A DNA stretch of 9,522 nt from an uncultured Paenibacillaceae bacterium. Lineage in GTDB: Bacteria > Bacillota > Bacilli > Paenibacillales > CALAME01. The position numbers and the translations under genes were made by a program. The DNA is taken from positions 1-9,522 of the forward strand of contig CALKAN010000023.1 in the NCBI GenBank assembly GCA_937983035.1, in the 5' to 3' direction. The notes under the pieces were generated by a model. The model made no database searches and was not told the DNA's origin. It saw only the letters and a program-made list of their open reading frames with translations. Shown here one piece after another: positions 1-6,548 of this stretch (positions are counted from its first letter, which is position 1; each line of letters begins with the position of its first letter).

Positions 1-504
1 CATGTCCGGAAAGCGAACGCCGATGCGCTCATCGTTCGGACCGATCAACGGATTTCGGCCGGTTAGATTCAGATGATCTTCGATCAGCATCAAGTCGCCT
101 GGTTTAAACGCTGTGTTGATGCCCCCTGCAGCATTCGTAATGATCAGCTGCTCGATTCCTAACTGCTTTATCACTCTGATCGGAAACACAACCGTGTGCG
201 CATCATAGCCTTCGTACATGTGAAATCGGCCTTTCATCATCAAAACTGAACGGCCTTCCAGCGTCCCGCAGACTAATTCACCGGCATGTCCGGCAATCGT
301 CGAGACAGGAAAATGCGGAATTTGGTCATATGCCATCACGAGCGCATCGTCCGCTGCGTCAGCCAATCCGCCTAAACCCGAGCCGAGAATCAGGCCGAGC
401 TTCGGCATTTGTCCGCCGTGTTTTGCAATGCGTTCCTTAATCCAATCTGCTGATTGCTGCGCAAATTCATATGTGTTTTGCGCTGTTATCGTTGAATGAC
501 TCAT
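1..504 (-). CDS. punA: Purine-nucleoside phosphorylase, 3' end cut off by the window
   Basis: This cytoplasmic salvage enzyme splits purine (deoxy)nucleosides with phosphate into the base and (deoxy)ribose 1-phosphate. The N-terminal 168 residues are present; the family is about 270 long, so roughly 100 are missing beyond the left edge. Visible marks of the trimeric PNP family are GSGLGG (41-46, phosphate loop), AGHAG (71-75, with the phosphate-binding His73), KGRFHMYEG (91-99) and TNAAGG (123-128). The ATG at 504 follows a good ribosome site (AGGAGAGG, then ATAGAAG). It starts 54 bases after the deoB stop, so the two are probably co-transcribed: PunA yields the sugar 1-phosphate that DeoB converts to the 5-phosphate. 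The same drm-punA pair occurs in B. subtilis. No frameshift is visible. Confidence 0.95.
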   Translation of the reverse strand, partial: MSHSTITAQNTYEFAQQSADWIKERIAKHGGQMPKLGLILGSGLGGLADAADDALVMAYDQIPHFPVSTIAGHAGELVCGTLEGRSVLMMKGRFHMYEGYDAHTVVFPIRVIKQLGIEQLIITNAAGGINTAFKPGDLMLIEDHLNLTGRNPLIGPNDERIGVRFPDM

Positions 505-558
505 CTTCTATCCTCTCCTGCTTTCATAAATGATAGGTTCAATGATCAAATTGGCGGT

Positions 559-1734
559 TTAAATAATCAAATCTAAAAAACTAGCCCCGTTTGGCGGCAG
601 CTTCACGCCGAAATTGTCCGCAATCGTGGCGCCGGCATCGGAAAACGTCGCGCGCACGCCTAAAGACCGCCCGGCTGCAATTCCTCGATGCCATGCGATC
701 AGCGGCACGTATTCTCTCGTATGATCCGTGCCGCGATGAACAGGGTCATTGCCGTGATCAGCGGTAATGATGAGCAAATCCCGCTCTGTAAAATGCTCCA
801 TGATCGCCGGCAATGAATCATCAAATTGTTTTAATGCATTGGCGTATCCGACGGGATCGCGGCGATGACCGTACTTGGAATCAAAATCGACCAAATTGGC
901 AAAACAAAGCCCGCGAAACGGTTCTTGCATCGCTTGAATGATCTTGTCGATGCCGTCTGCGTTATCTTTCGTCGGCCGAGCATCCGTAATGCCTTCGCCT
1001 GAAAAAATATCGTTGATTTTTCCAATGGCAATGCAATCTAAACTTTCATCTTTGAGCGCATTGAGCACAGTAGGAGCAGGCGGTTTGAGCGCGTAATCAC
1101 GTCGATTGGACGTGCGCTCGAATTGTCCGGGCGTTCCGACGTACGGCCGCGCGATCACCCGGCCGACGGCATAAGGCTCTTTCATCGTCAGTTCGCGCGC
1201 AATTTCGCAGGCGCGATAAAGCTCGTCCAGCGGAATCACTTCTTCGTGAGCTGCAATTTGAAAGACGCTGTCGGCAGAAGTGTAAACGATCCATGCCCCT
1301 GTTTCCATCTGCTCCTTTCCGAGCTCTGCGATAATTTCCGTTCCGGATGCGACTTTGTTCCCGATGACTTTGCGTCCTGTCTTCTGTTCAAACGATTCGA
1401 TGAGCGGCGCCGGGAATCCATTCGGATAAGTTTGAAATGGAATTTCCACTTTCAATCCCATCAGTTCCCAATGACCGGTCATCGTATCTTTGCCGGCAGA
1501 CACCTCCGCCATCTTGCCATAATGAGCGATCGGATTCTGCTCTGCTGCAATGCGAGGCAGCTTCTCAATATTGCCCAGTCCCATCCGCTGCAAGTTTGGC
1601 AGCGACAGATCAGGCACATGCTGCAAAATATGGCCCAGAGTGTGGGCGCCTTTGTCTCCGTATTGATCCGCATCCGGCAATTCGCCTATGCCGACGCTGT
1701 CTAAAACGATCAAGGCGATTCGCTCAAATTTCAT
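559..1734 (-). CDS. deoB: Phosphopentomutase
   Basis: It interconverts (deoxy)ribose 1-phosphate and 5-phosphate, linking nucleoside breakdown to the pentose phosphate pathway. It belongs to the alkaline-phosphatase superfamily and uses two manganese ions. The 391 residues match the usual length. Residues agreeing with the Bacillus enzyme are Asp12 in LDSVGIG, the phosphorylated Thr84 in GKDTMTGHWE (81-90), Asp285 and His290 in VDFDSKYGH, Asp326-His327 in TADHGND, and His338 in GTDHTRE. The frame stays open 14 codons further upstream, but I chose the ATG at 1734 because AGGAGG lies 6 bases before it and MKFERIALIVLDSVG is the normal N terminus. It sits between xerD (79-base gap) and punA (54-base gap). 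I saw no convincing promoter in the gap, so it may be read from upstream. Confidence 0.97.
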   Translation of the reverse strand: MKFERIALIVLDSVGIGELPDADQYGDKGAHTLGHILQHVPDLSLPNLQRMGLGNIEKLPRIAAEQNPIAHYGKMAEVSAGKDTMTGHWELMGLKVEIPFQTYPNGFPAPLIESFEQKTGRKVIGNKVASGTEIIAELGKEQMETGAWIVYTSADSVFQIAAHEEVIPLDELYRACEIARELTMKEPYAVGRVIARPYVGTPGQFERTSNRRDYALKPPAPTVLNALKDESLDCIAIGKINDIFSGEGITDARPTKDNADGIDKIIQAMQEPFRGLCFANLVDFDSKYGHRRDPVGYANALKQFDDSLPAIMEHFTERDLLIITADHGNDPVHRGTDHTREYVPLIAWHRGIAAGRSLGVRATFSDAGATIADNFGVKLPPNGASFLDLII

Positions 1735-1813
1735 ATTGTTCCTCCTGTTCTTTTCGATGTGAGTGCATGATTTCAACTAATTGTCTTGTTATTATCTTCA
1801 GTTGGCCGACTTC

Positions 1814-2719
1814 TTACGAACGGGATGACTCTCTTACCCGCGGATGAGCTTGATTGTAAATGTCTTTCATCCGCCCCTTGCCTGCCTGCACATACACATG
1901 AGTAGAAGAGATGTCAGCATGCCCTAACATCTCCTGCACAGACCGCACATCGGCTCCGTTTTGAATTAAATGAAAAGCAAAAGAATGCCGCAGCATATGC
2001 GGCGTAATTTCTCGCTGAAGCGCCTCGGCAGCATATTTTTTCATCAATTTCCAAAAACCTTGCCTGGACAGCCTTGTCCCGCGATGATTCAGAAACAACG
2101 CTCTCTCGTTGGAATCACGCTTCAAAAAATGTTTTCGATCATGCTTCAAATACCGCTCTAAGCATTCACATGCCGTGCGATGCAGCGGCACGATTCTTTC
2201 TTTCCCTTGTCCACCGATAATCCGAATAAAACCCAGCTCTGCATGCACGCTGTCTACATCCAAATCGGTCAATTCAGACACGCGCATGCCAGTCGCGTAC
2301 ATCAATTCAAGCATCGCTTTATCGCGTGAGCCTGCCGGCGTGCTTGGATCCGGAGCTTGAAGCAGACGCTCTACTTCCTCCACTTGCAGATGCGGCGGCT
2401 CTGCGCGAACGACTCTCGGACTGTCCATATGTAAAGCAGGATCGGAAAACACCTTCTGCTTGCTGATCAAATATTTGTAAAAAGAACGAATGCTCGTTAA
2501 GTTTCGCGCCAGCGTAGCAGGTGCTTTCCCTTGCCTCTTTAACTCCATGAAATAACCTTTCACATGATGAGACGCCGCCTGATCCCAGCTTGTCACTCCA
2601 TGCGCTTCCAAATAACGCAAAAAATCTTGCAAATCCCTCGCATACGAAGCGATCGTATTGTTTGAAAGCTTTCGTTCTTCAGAAAGGTCAATGAGAAACG
2701 ATTCCACGTCTCGGTTCAT
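1814..2719 (-). CDS. xerD: Site-specific tyrosine recombinase XerD
   Basis: With XerC, XerD (RipX in B. subtilis) resolves chromosome dimers at dif near the terminus. Its 301 residues are the family's normal length. The N-terminal core-binding SAM-like domain spans about 1-90 and the catalytic domain about 108-295. All catalytic residues are present: Arg146 (ATGMRVSEL), Lys173 (GQGKERIVP), His241 and Arg244 (HMLRHSFAFHL), His267 (LGHADIS) and the nucleophile Tyr276 (STHVYVQ). Position between yqzK and drm, as in B. subtilis, favours XerD over other tyrosine recombinases. An oddity is the segment just after the tyrosine, VQAGKGRMKDIY, where family members usually have THVTK-R-K-Y. The ATG at 2719 has a purine-rich leader (GGAGGAAAGGGCGGAG). 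It begins 83 bases after the yqzK stop. Confidence 0.95.
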   Translation of the reverse strand: MNRDVESFLIDLSEERKLSNNTIASYARDLQDFLRYLEAHGVTSWDQAASHHVKGYFMELKRQGKAPATLARNLTSIRSFYKYLISKQKVFSDPALHMDSPRVVRAEPPHLQVEEVERLLQAPDPSTPAGSRDKAMLELMYATGMRVSELTDLDVDSVHAELGFIRIIGGQGKERIVPLHRTACECLERYLKHDRKHFLKRDSNERALFLNHRGTRLSRQGFWKLMKKYAAEALQREITPHMLRHSFAFHLIQNGADVRSVQEMLGHADISSTHVYVQAGKGRMKDIYNQAHPRVRESSRS

Positions 2720-2802
2720 AGACTCCGCCCTTTCCTCCCAACATCCTCTATAGAAACAACCATATCATAATTTTTGAATGAGAGGAAAGATCTAGTCTAA
2801 GC

Positions 2803-3048
2803 TTATTCTCCGATCCAATAAAACAGCAGCAAACGATCGAACATGCGCATGTTCAGATTGCCGCTTTCTTCAGCGAGAAACACTTTCACCGCTTCCCCTT
2901 CCGGCGGCTCATACCTGTTTAACGGATTCATCCATTCCTCTGCAGCAAAGAAGAAGCGGGATATCAGATACGTTAACAGGAGAAACATAATAACATATTT
3001 CAATCGTTCCAGCCATTTGCGGGCATAAATGATCATATTCCATGGCAC
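2803..3048 (-). CDS. yqzK: DUF4227 small membrane protein (YqzK-like)
   Basis: Function unknown. The 81-residue product has a basic N terminus (YARKWLERLK), one predicted membrane helix at about 18-34, then a soluble tail with NRYEPPEGEAVKVF (44-57). The size, the single helix and this NRY-x-P-GxAVKV segment fit the DUF4227/YqzK family. It lies immediately upstream of xerD, as in B. subtilis, where yqzK separates fur from ripX. The start is a GTG at 3048 with GGAAAGAGG just before it. An in-frame ATG at 3036 would give 77 residues but sits about 14 bases from that ribosome site. A sigma-E-like promoter lies about 45 bases upstream. The family call rests on motif memory plus position. Confidence 0.8.
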   Translation of the reverse strand: MPWNMIIYARKWLERLKYVIMFLLLTYLISRFFFAAEEWMNPLNRYEPPEGEAVKVFLAEESGNLNMRMFDRLLLFYWIGE

Positions 3049-3093
3049 ATCCTCTTTCCGTTAAATGAGAAAATGGACAATCATTCGCCATTA

Positions 3094-3123
3094 TGTTTAT
3101 GATCTGCGCCGCGCAAATATGCG
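3094..3123 (-). promoter_or_regulatory. Candidate sigma-E promoter upstream of yqzK
   Basis: On the minus strand a -35-like CGCATATT (3116-3123) is followed after 14 bases by a -10-like CATAAACA (3094-3101). Sigma-E promoters look roughly like (G/T)CATATT, 13-15 bases, CATACAAT. The -35 match is strong; the -10 is only half matched. The predicted transcript start is about 40 bases before the yqzK GTG. The geometry is identical to the spoIIM candidate. A 5-bp hairpin (GCGCA/TGCGC, 3111-3124) overlaps the -35. Confidence 0.4.
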
Positions 3124-3175
3124 CCCCCTCGCCTGATTTCCCGCAAATGTGCTCATCCCTTGCCTGCAGCTTCGC

Positions 3176-4306
3176 CTAACGGTTGAGAACGACTGGGAGA
3201 ACTTCCTCAATGGAACGATGCGGCTTGTTAAAAGCAGCCGCAATTTGCGGATGCGTAATTGAACCGTTATAAACGTTTACGCCCAAACGCAGCGCAGAAT
3301 CAGATTCTACTGCTCTCATCAACCCGAGATCGGCAAGCTTAATGACATAAGGCAGCGTGGCATGAGTCAGCGCAAACGTTGACGTTCGCGGAACGGCTCC
3401 AGGTATGTTGGCAACCGCATAATGAACGACCCCATGTTTCATGTACGTCGGATTGCTGTGCGATGTCGCACGGTCAATCGTTTCGATGATCCCGCCTTGA
3501 TCCACGGCCACATCGACGATAACCGCCCCTTTTTTCATTTGTTTTACCATTTCTTCGGTCACAAGCTTAGGCGCCTTCGCACCGGGTATGAGCACTGCGC
3601 CGATCAAAAGATCCGCTCGTTTGACGGCTTGCTCAATATTAAACGGATTTGACATGAAAGTGACTGCTCTACCTTGGAAAATATCTTCCAAGTACCGCAT
3701 CCGTTCCAAGCTTTTTTCCAAAATCGTTACTCTCGCTCCCAAACCGAGCGCGATTCTGGCTGCATTCGTCCCTACGACGCCGCCCCCGATAATGACCACT
3801 TCTGCAGGCGGCACGCCGGGAACCCCGCCGAGAAGCATGCCCCTGCCGCCGTGAATCGCCTCAAGAAATTGCGCTCCCGCTTGCACCGCCATGCGGCCGG
3901 CCACTTCGCTCATCGGCGTCAGCAAAGGCAAAGAACCGTCTGCGAGTTGGATCGTCTCATATGCGATCGCAGTCACTTTGCGTTGCAGCAGCGCATCAGT
4001 CAATGCAGGAGCAGCTGCCAAATGCAGAAATGTAAACAACATTTGATGTTCGCGGAAATGACCAAATTCTTGCGGCAGCGGTTCTTTTACTTTGAGAACG
4101 AGATCCGCTTTCCAAGCTTCAGCAGCATCCTTTACAATCGTCGCTCCCACCATTAAATATTCATTATCCTTAAATCCGCTGCCTTCCCCCGCTCCTTTCT
4201 CAATCCGCACTTGATGGCCTTTTTTCACAAGCTCCATTGCACCGGCAGGGGTCAGCGCCACGCGATTTTCATTGTCTTTAATTTCTTTCGGCACGCCGAT
4301 AATCAT
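3176..4306 (-). CDS. ald: Alanine dehydrogenase
   Basis: It catalyses NAD-dependent oxidative deamination of L-alanine to pyruvate and ammonium, and the reverse. In B. subtilis it lets alanine serve as nitrogen and carbon source and is needed for normal sporulation. Its 376 residues match the hexameric family closely. Seen directly are the signature N terminus IGVPKEIKDNENRVALTP, Arg15, Lys74 and His95 (substrate-binding positions), the NAD loop GGGVVG (174-179) and Asp269 in VDVAVDQGG. The ATG at 4306 follows GGGGG at a spacing of 8. It starts 49 bases after the dehydrogenase stop and almost certainly shares its transcript; that gap is filled by a duplication. No terminator is evident behind it, so some transcription may continue toward yqzK. 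In B. subtilis ald lies elsewhere on the chromosome. Confidence 0.97.
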   Translation of the reverse strand: MIIGVPKEIKDNENRVALTPAGAMELVKKGHQVRIEKGAGEGSGFKDNEYLMVGATIVKDAAEAWKADLVLKVKEPLPQEFGHFREHQMLFTFLHLAAAPALTDALLQRKVTAIAYETIQLADGSLPLLTPMSEVAGRMAVQAGAQFLEAIHGGRGMLLGGVPGVPPAEVVIIGGGVVGTNAARIALGLGARVTILEKSLERMRYLEDIFQGRAVTFMSNPFNIEQAVKRADLLIGAVLIPGAKAPKLVTEEMVKQMKKGAVIVDVAVDQGGIIETIDRATSHSNPTYMKHGVVHYAVANIPGAVPRTSTFALTHATLPYVIKLADLGLMRAVESDSALRLGVNVYNGSITHPQIAAAFNKPHRSIEEVLPVVLNR

Positions 4307-4319
4307 CTGCTCATCCCCC

Positions 4320-4381
4320 TTTTGTTACAGCAGTAAATTTGCTCCGTCAATTTTGTTACAACAGTGATTCTGCTCCGTCAA
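4320..4381. repeat. 31-bp tandem duplication over the SDR stop codon
   Basis: Two abutting copies (4320-4350 and 4351-4381) match at 27 of 31 positions. The copy in the gene encodes ...DGAESLL-stop. The other copy lies between the SDR stop and the ald ribosome site and still spells DGANLLL-stop, shifted by one base from the SDR frame. It looks like a local duplication followed by drift. Confidence 0.85.
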
Positions 4382-5174
4382 TATAGATAGTCGTTCCTGT
4401 AATATGGTCAGATTCGTCCGAAGCAAGAAATTTTACCAGCTCTGCCACCTGTTCCGGCTGACCCGGCGCATGCTCTAACGGATGGCTTCCTTGCGGATAT
4501 TGAACAGGAATGACAATTTTGTCCAATTCAGGCGTCTTCTCCGTATTCTCTTGAATGTTCGTCTGGATCGCACCCGGACAAATCACGTTCACCCGTATGC
4601 GATAACGGGCCAATTCCAAGGCTGCCATCTTCGCAAATGCGGTTTGCCCTGCTTTAGAAGTGCTGTATGCACTCATGCCAAAATTGGAAAATTTTCGATT
4701 TCCGTTAATTGAACTGGTCACAATTATGCTGCCGCCTTTTTGCTTCATATGCGGAATGGCGTATTTTACGGTCAGAAAAGTACTTTTCAAATTCGTTGTT
4801 AACGTATGGTCCCATTCTTCGGGAGACATATCTTCAATCGGAGTAACTACGCCGTTGATGCCGGCATTAGCGAAAACAACGTCTATGCTGCCAAAAAATC
4901 CAGCCGCGTCAGTAAATGCCTGCTCAACCCTTGCAGGATCAGACACGTCGGTATCGTAAACTTTGGCTTGCACATCATAGGATTCCAATTGTTCAAGCAC
5001 TTGTTCAGCGCGCTGATCTTTCAAATCAACGAGGGCAATATTCGCGCCTTCCTCAGCCAGTTTAAGAGCAGCGGCCTTCCCGATTCCCGAAGCCGCTCCT
5101 GTAATCACTGCAGTTTTTCCCGATAGTTTTTTTAACGTTATTTTGTCAGCTGCAGCTGTTTGGATCAACAACAT
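4356..5174 (-). CDS. SDR-family NAD(P)-dependent oxidoreductase, substrate unknown
   Basis: A classical short-chain dehydrogenase/reductase of 272 residues (family about 250). The Rossmann motif TGAASGIG spans 25-32; Asp50 at the end of the second strand suggests NAD over NADP. NAG is at 103-105, the structural Asn is Asn128, the catalytic Ser is probably Ser155, and the YxxxK pair is Tyr170/Lys174. The C terminus ITGTTIYIDGA is typical. The substrate cannot be read from sequence. About 18 residues precede the Rossmann core, more than usual. The ATG at 5174 directly touches the Shine-Dalgarno (GAGGGGGATG), so the true start may be TTG at 5168, which has 6 bases of spacing. It is followed 49 bases on by ald, so a linked role in amino-acid or hydroxy-acid oxidation is possible, but this is only inference. 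Confidence 0.9.
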   Translation of the reverse strand: MLLIQTAAADKITLKKLSGKTAVITGAASGIGKAAALKLAEEGANIALVDLKDQRAEQVLEQLESYDVQAKVYDTDVSDPARVEQAFTDAAGFFGSIDVVFANAGINGVVTPIEDMSPEEWDHTLTTNLKSTFLTVKYAIPHMKQKGGSIIVTSSINGNRKFSNFGMSAYSTSKAGQTAFAKMAALELARYRIRVNVICPGAIQTNIQENTEKTPELDKIVIPVQYPQGSHPLEHAPGQPEQVAELVKFLASDESDHITGTTIYIDGAESLL

Positions 5175-5207
5175 CCCCCTCTTTCTTAAAATAGCAGAAG
5201 CTTGCTT

Positions 5208-5250
5208 TCAAATTTGATTCGCGCTTAGTTTGCCCACAATTTTAAAGTTG
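5208..5250. promoter_or_regulatory. Two palindromes in the SDR-ald upstream region
   Basis: Between the fur terminator and the SDR start lie a perfect 10-bp palindrome, TCAAATTTGA (5208-5217), and a near-palindrome, CAATTTTAAAGTTG (5237-5250), about 31 bases apart centre to centre. They could be operator sites for the SDR-ald operon. I found no convincing sigma-A promoter here; the best -10 is TAAAAT, inside the second palindrome. AT-rich palindromes arise easily by chance. Confidence 0.2.
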
Positions 5251-5264
5251 AATCGCCGATCCAA

Positions 5265-5293
5265 TAAAAAAAGGCATGCTTGAGCGCATGCCT
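5265..5293 (-). terminator. Rho-independent terminator of fur
   Basis: On the minus strand AGGCATGC, a six-base loop (GCTCAA) and GCATGCCT form a perfect 8-bp stem, immediately followed by a run of T. It sits 26 bases behind the fur stop codon and separates fur from the SDR-ald operon. Confidence 0.9.
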
Positions 5294-5318
5294 GATGAGT
5301 TCTATTCATATGAAGATG

Positions 5319-5777
5319 TCATGACTTTGACTTGTCTTTATTTTCTTGGCAATTTTTGCAAATGCCTTGAAAATCGAGCCGATGATCAATTACCGTAAAC
5401 TGAAATTCTTTCTCCAGTTTCTCTTCCAGCGGCAATAACCAATCTTCCATAATTTCTTCCACGTTTCCGCACTGTACGCAGATCAAATGATGGTGATGAT
5501 GGTGATTGCCGTCCCGTCTCAAATCATAACGAGCGACGCCATCGCCGAAATTCATTTTCTCAACTACATTCAGTTCGCTTAAGAGCTCCAATGTTCGATA
5601 AACCGTAGCTAGTCCAATTTCGGGGGCTTTCGTCTTCACGAGCATGTAGACGTCTTCAGCACTAAGATGGTCTTGTTCGTTCTCCAGCAGGACACGAACT
5701 GTCGCTTCACGTTGCGGTGTTAATTTATAAGCTTGTGATTGCAGCTGCTGCTTGATCTTTTCAATCCGTTCTTCCAT
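5319..5777 (-). CDS. fur: Ferric uptake regulator Fur
   Basis: A dimeric metal-dependent repressor that, loaded with Fe(II), shuts off iron-uptake genes. The 152-residue protein has an N-terminal winged helix (about 1-85, recognition region GLATVYRTLELL at 55-66) and a C-terminal dimerisation domain. The structural zinc site is complete: Cys100, Cys103, Cys140 and Cys143. The histidine cluster is six in a row (92-97), against the four or five I would expect. Assignment as Fur, not PerR or Zur, rests mainly on position next to spoIIM and yqzK, as in B. subtilis, and on overall likeness. ATG 5777 has GGGGGAGG before it. It is transcribed alone: promoter and PerR-type box upstream, hairpin terminator downstream. 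Confidence 0.93.
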   Translation of the reverse strand: MEERIEKIKQQLQSQAYKLTPQREATVRVLLENEQDHLSAEDVYMLVKTKAPEIGLATVYRTLELLSELNVVEKMNFGDGVARYDLRRDGNHHHHHHLICVQCGNVEEIMEDWLLPLEEKLEKEFQFTVIDHRLDFQGICKNCQENKDKSKS

Positions 5778-5806
5778 ACTCCTCCCCCAACCTCGCGATA
5801 ACTTAA

Positions 5807-5821
5807 TTATAATTATTATAA
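5807..5821. promoter_or_regulatory. PerR-type box over the fur -10
   Basis: TTATAATTATTATAA is a perfect 7-1-7 palindrome and equals the B. subtilis PerR consensus TTATAATNATTATAA at every defined position. It matches the Fur consensus TGATAATNATTATCA at 12 of 14. It covers the -10 hexamer of the fur promoter, where repressor binding would block RNA polymerase. In B. subtilis fur is known to belong to the PerR regulon. Confidence 0.8.
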
Positions 5822-5844
5822 ATGGATTAGGGAAGGGAAGTCAA
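5815..5844 (-). promoter_or_regulatory. Sigma-A promoter of fur
   Basis: On the minus strand TTGACT (5839-5844), an 18-base spacer and a perfect TATAAT (5815-5820) lie about 40 bases before the fur ATG. The -35 sits directly after the spoIIM stop codon. Confidence 0.8.
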
Positions 5845-5845
5845 T

Positions 5846-6484
5846 CTAACTTTGCAAAAGCAGCGGAATCGCTTTTTCCATCAAAACCGGGCTGAGATAA
5901 GCTTCAAACATGGACACAAGAAAAACAACCCCGATAAATGAAATCAGCAAAAACGTTACGCGTGCAAACTCTTGCCCTAATTTCCCTGATTTGCGCAAGA
6001 TTAAACGATTGCGAATAAAATGCAGCGAAAACGAAATCGCAGCCACGCTCATGATTAATATAGCCGGAATCAGCACCAAATTTTGAGGAGCAACGGAAAG
6101 AAGCGCGAACAGCATCCCTTTCCAAGACAACTGTCCGACAAAAAAGCCTGCCGTAAAACCGATTAATACTCCTTTTAAAAAATCAAGCACCAAGATCAAG
6201 GGAAGGCCGATCACCGACAATCCCAGCACCCAAATGAACAAAAACCATTTCAGATGACTTCCGAATGCTTCTTTAAAGTAATCGCTGGAATCAATGGCGC
6301 CGCCTTGATCCAGCATATGAAAAAAACTGCTGAGGTAGCGGTTAATTTCTTGGTTTTGTTCTAAAGATAAACTGTTGACGAGCATAGCGCCAAATACAAC
6401 CCGTGATAGAAACAAGACGGAAACAAATATATACAGCGGCAATTGTTCTGTGACGTGATGTTGGATCGACGATCTCCAGCGCAT
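5846..6484 (-). CDS. spoIIM: Stage II sporulation protein M
   Basis: With SpoIID and SpoIIP it forms the septal peptidoglycan-degrading complex that drives forespore engulfment; SpoIIM is the membrane scaffold in the mother cell. The 212 residues (B. subtilis protein about 214) show five hydrophobic segments at roughly 17-38, 79-101, 103-118, 122-155 and 175-197. Conserved stretches DFLKGVLIGFTAGFFVG (101-117) and APQNL (132-136) are present. The frame is open 9 codons further to a TTG, but I chose the ATG at 6484 because AGAGGAG sits 7 bases upstream of it and the resulting N terminus matches the family. A sigma-E-like promoter lies just upstream, consistent with sigma-E control of spoIIM in B. 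subtilis. Confidence 0.95.
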   Translation of the reverse strand: MRWRSSIQHHVTEQLPLYIFVSVLFLSRVVFGAMLVNSLSLEQNQEINRYLSSFFHMLDQGGAIDSSDYFKEAFGSHLKWFLFIWVLGLSVIGLPLILVLDFLKGVLIGFTAGFFVGQLSWKGMLFALLSVAPQNLVLIPAILIMSVAAISFSLHFIRNRLILRKSGKLGQEFARVTFLLISFIGVVFLVSMFEAYLSPVLMEKAIPLLLQS

Positions 6485-6518
6485 TCCGGATTCTCCTCTC
6501 AACCTGTCCAATTGGTAC

Positions 6519-6548
6519 AGTATATGAGAGCATGAAACGAACTATGAA
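6519..6548 (-). promoter_or_regulatory. Sigma-E promoter of spoIIM
   Basis: On the minus strand TTCATAGT (6541-6548), 14 bases, then CATATACT (6519-6526). Each octamer matches 6 of 8 positions of the sigma-E consensus (GTCATATT and CATACAAT). The -35 overlaps the last codon and stop of yqxK. spoIIM is a known sigma-E gene in B. subtilis, which supports the call. Confidence 0.65.

Noticed and set aside
1123..1704. 193-codon plus-strand ORF opposite deoB
   Set aside because: It lies wholly antisense to a well-conserved enzyme and has Arg/His/Cys-rich shadow composition and no start signal.
559..1776. Longer deoB starting at 1776
   Set aside because: The 14 extra residues are not family-like, and the strong AGGAGG site serves the internal ATG at 1734.
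3674..4156. 160-codon plus-strand ORF opposite ald
   Set aside because: Antisense shadow of ald: low-complexity His/Arg-rich sequence without any recognised motif.
5175..5264. Sigma-A promoter for the SDR-ald operon (TTGAAA-N17-TAAGAA)
   Set aside because: The -10 matches only 3 of 6 bases and sits almost on the ribosome site. A promoter must exist behind the fur terminator but I cannot locate it with confidence.
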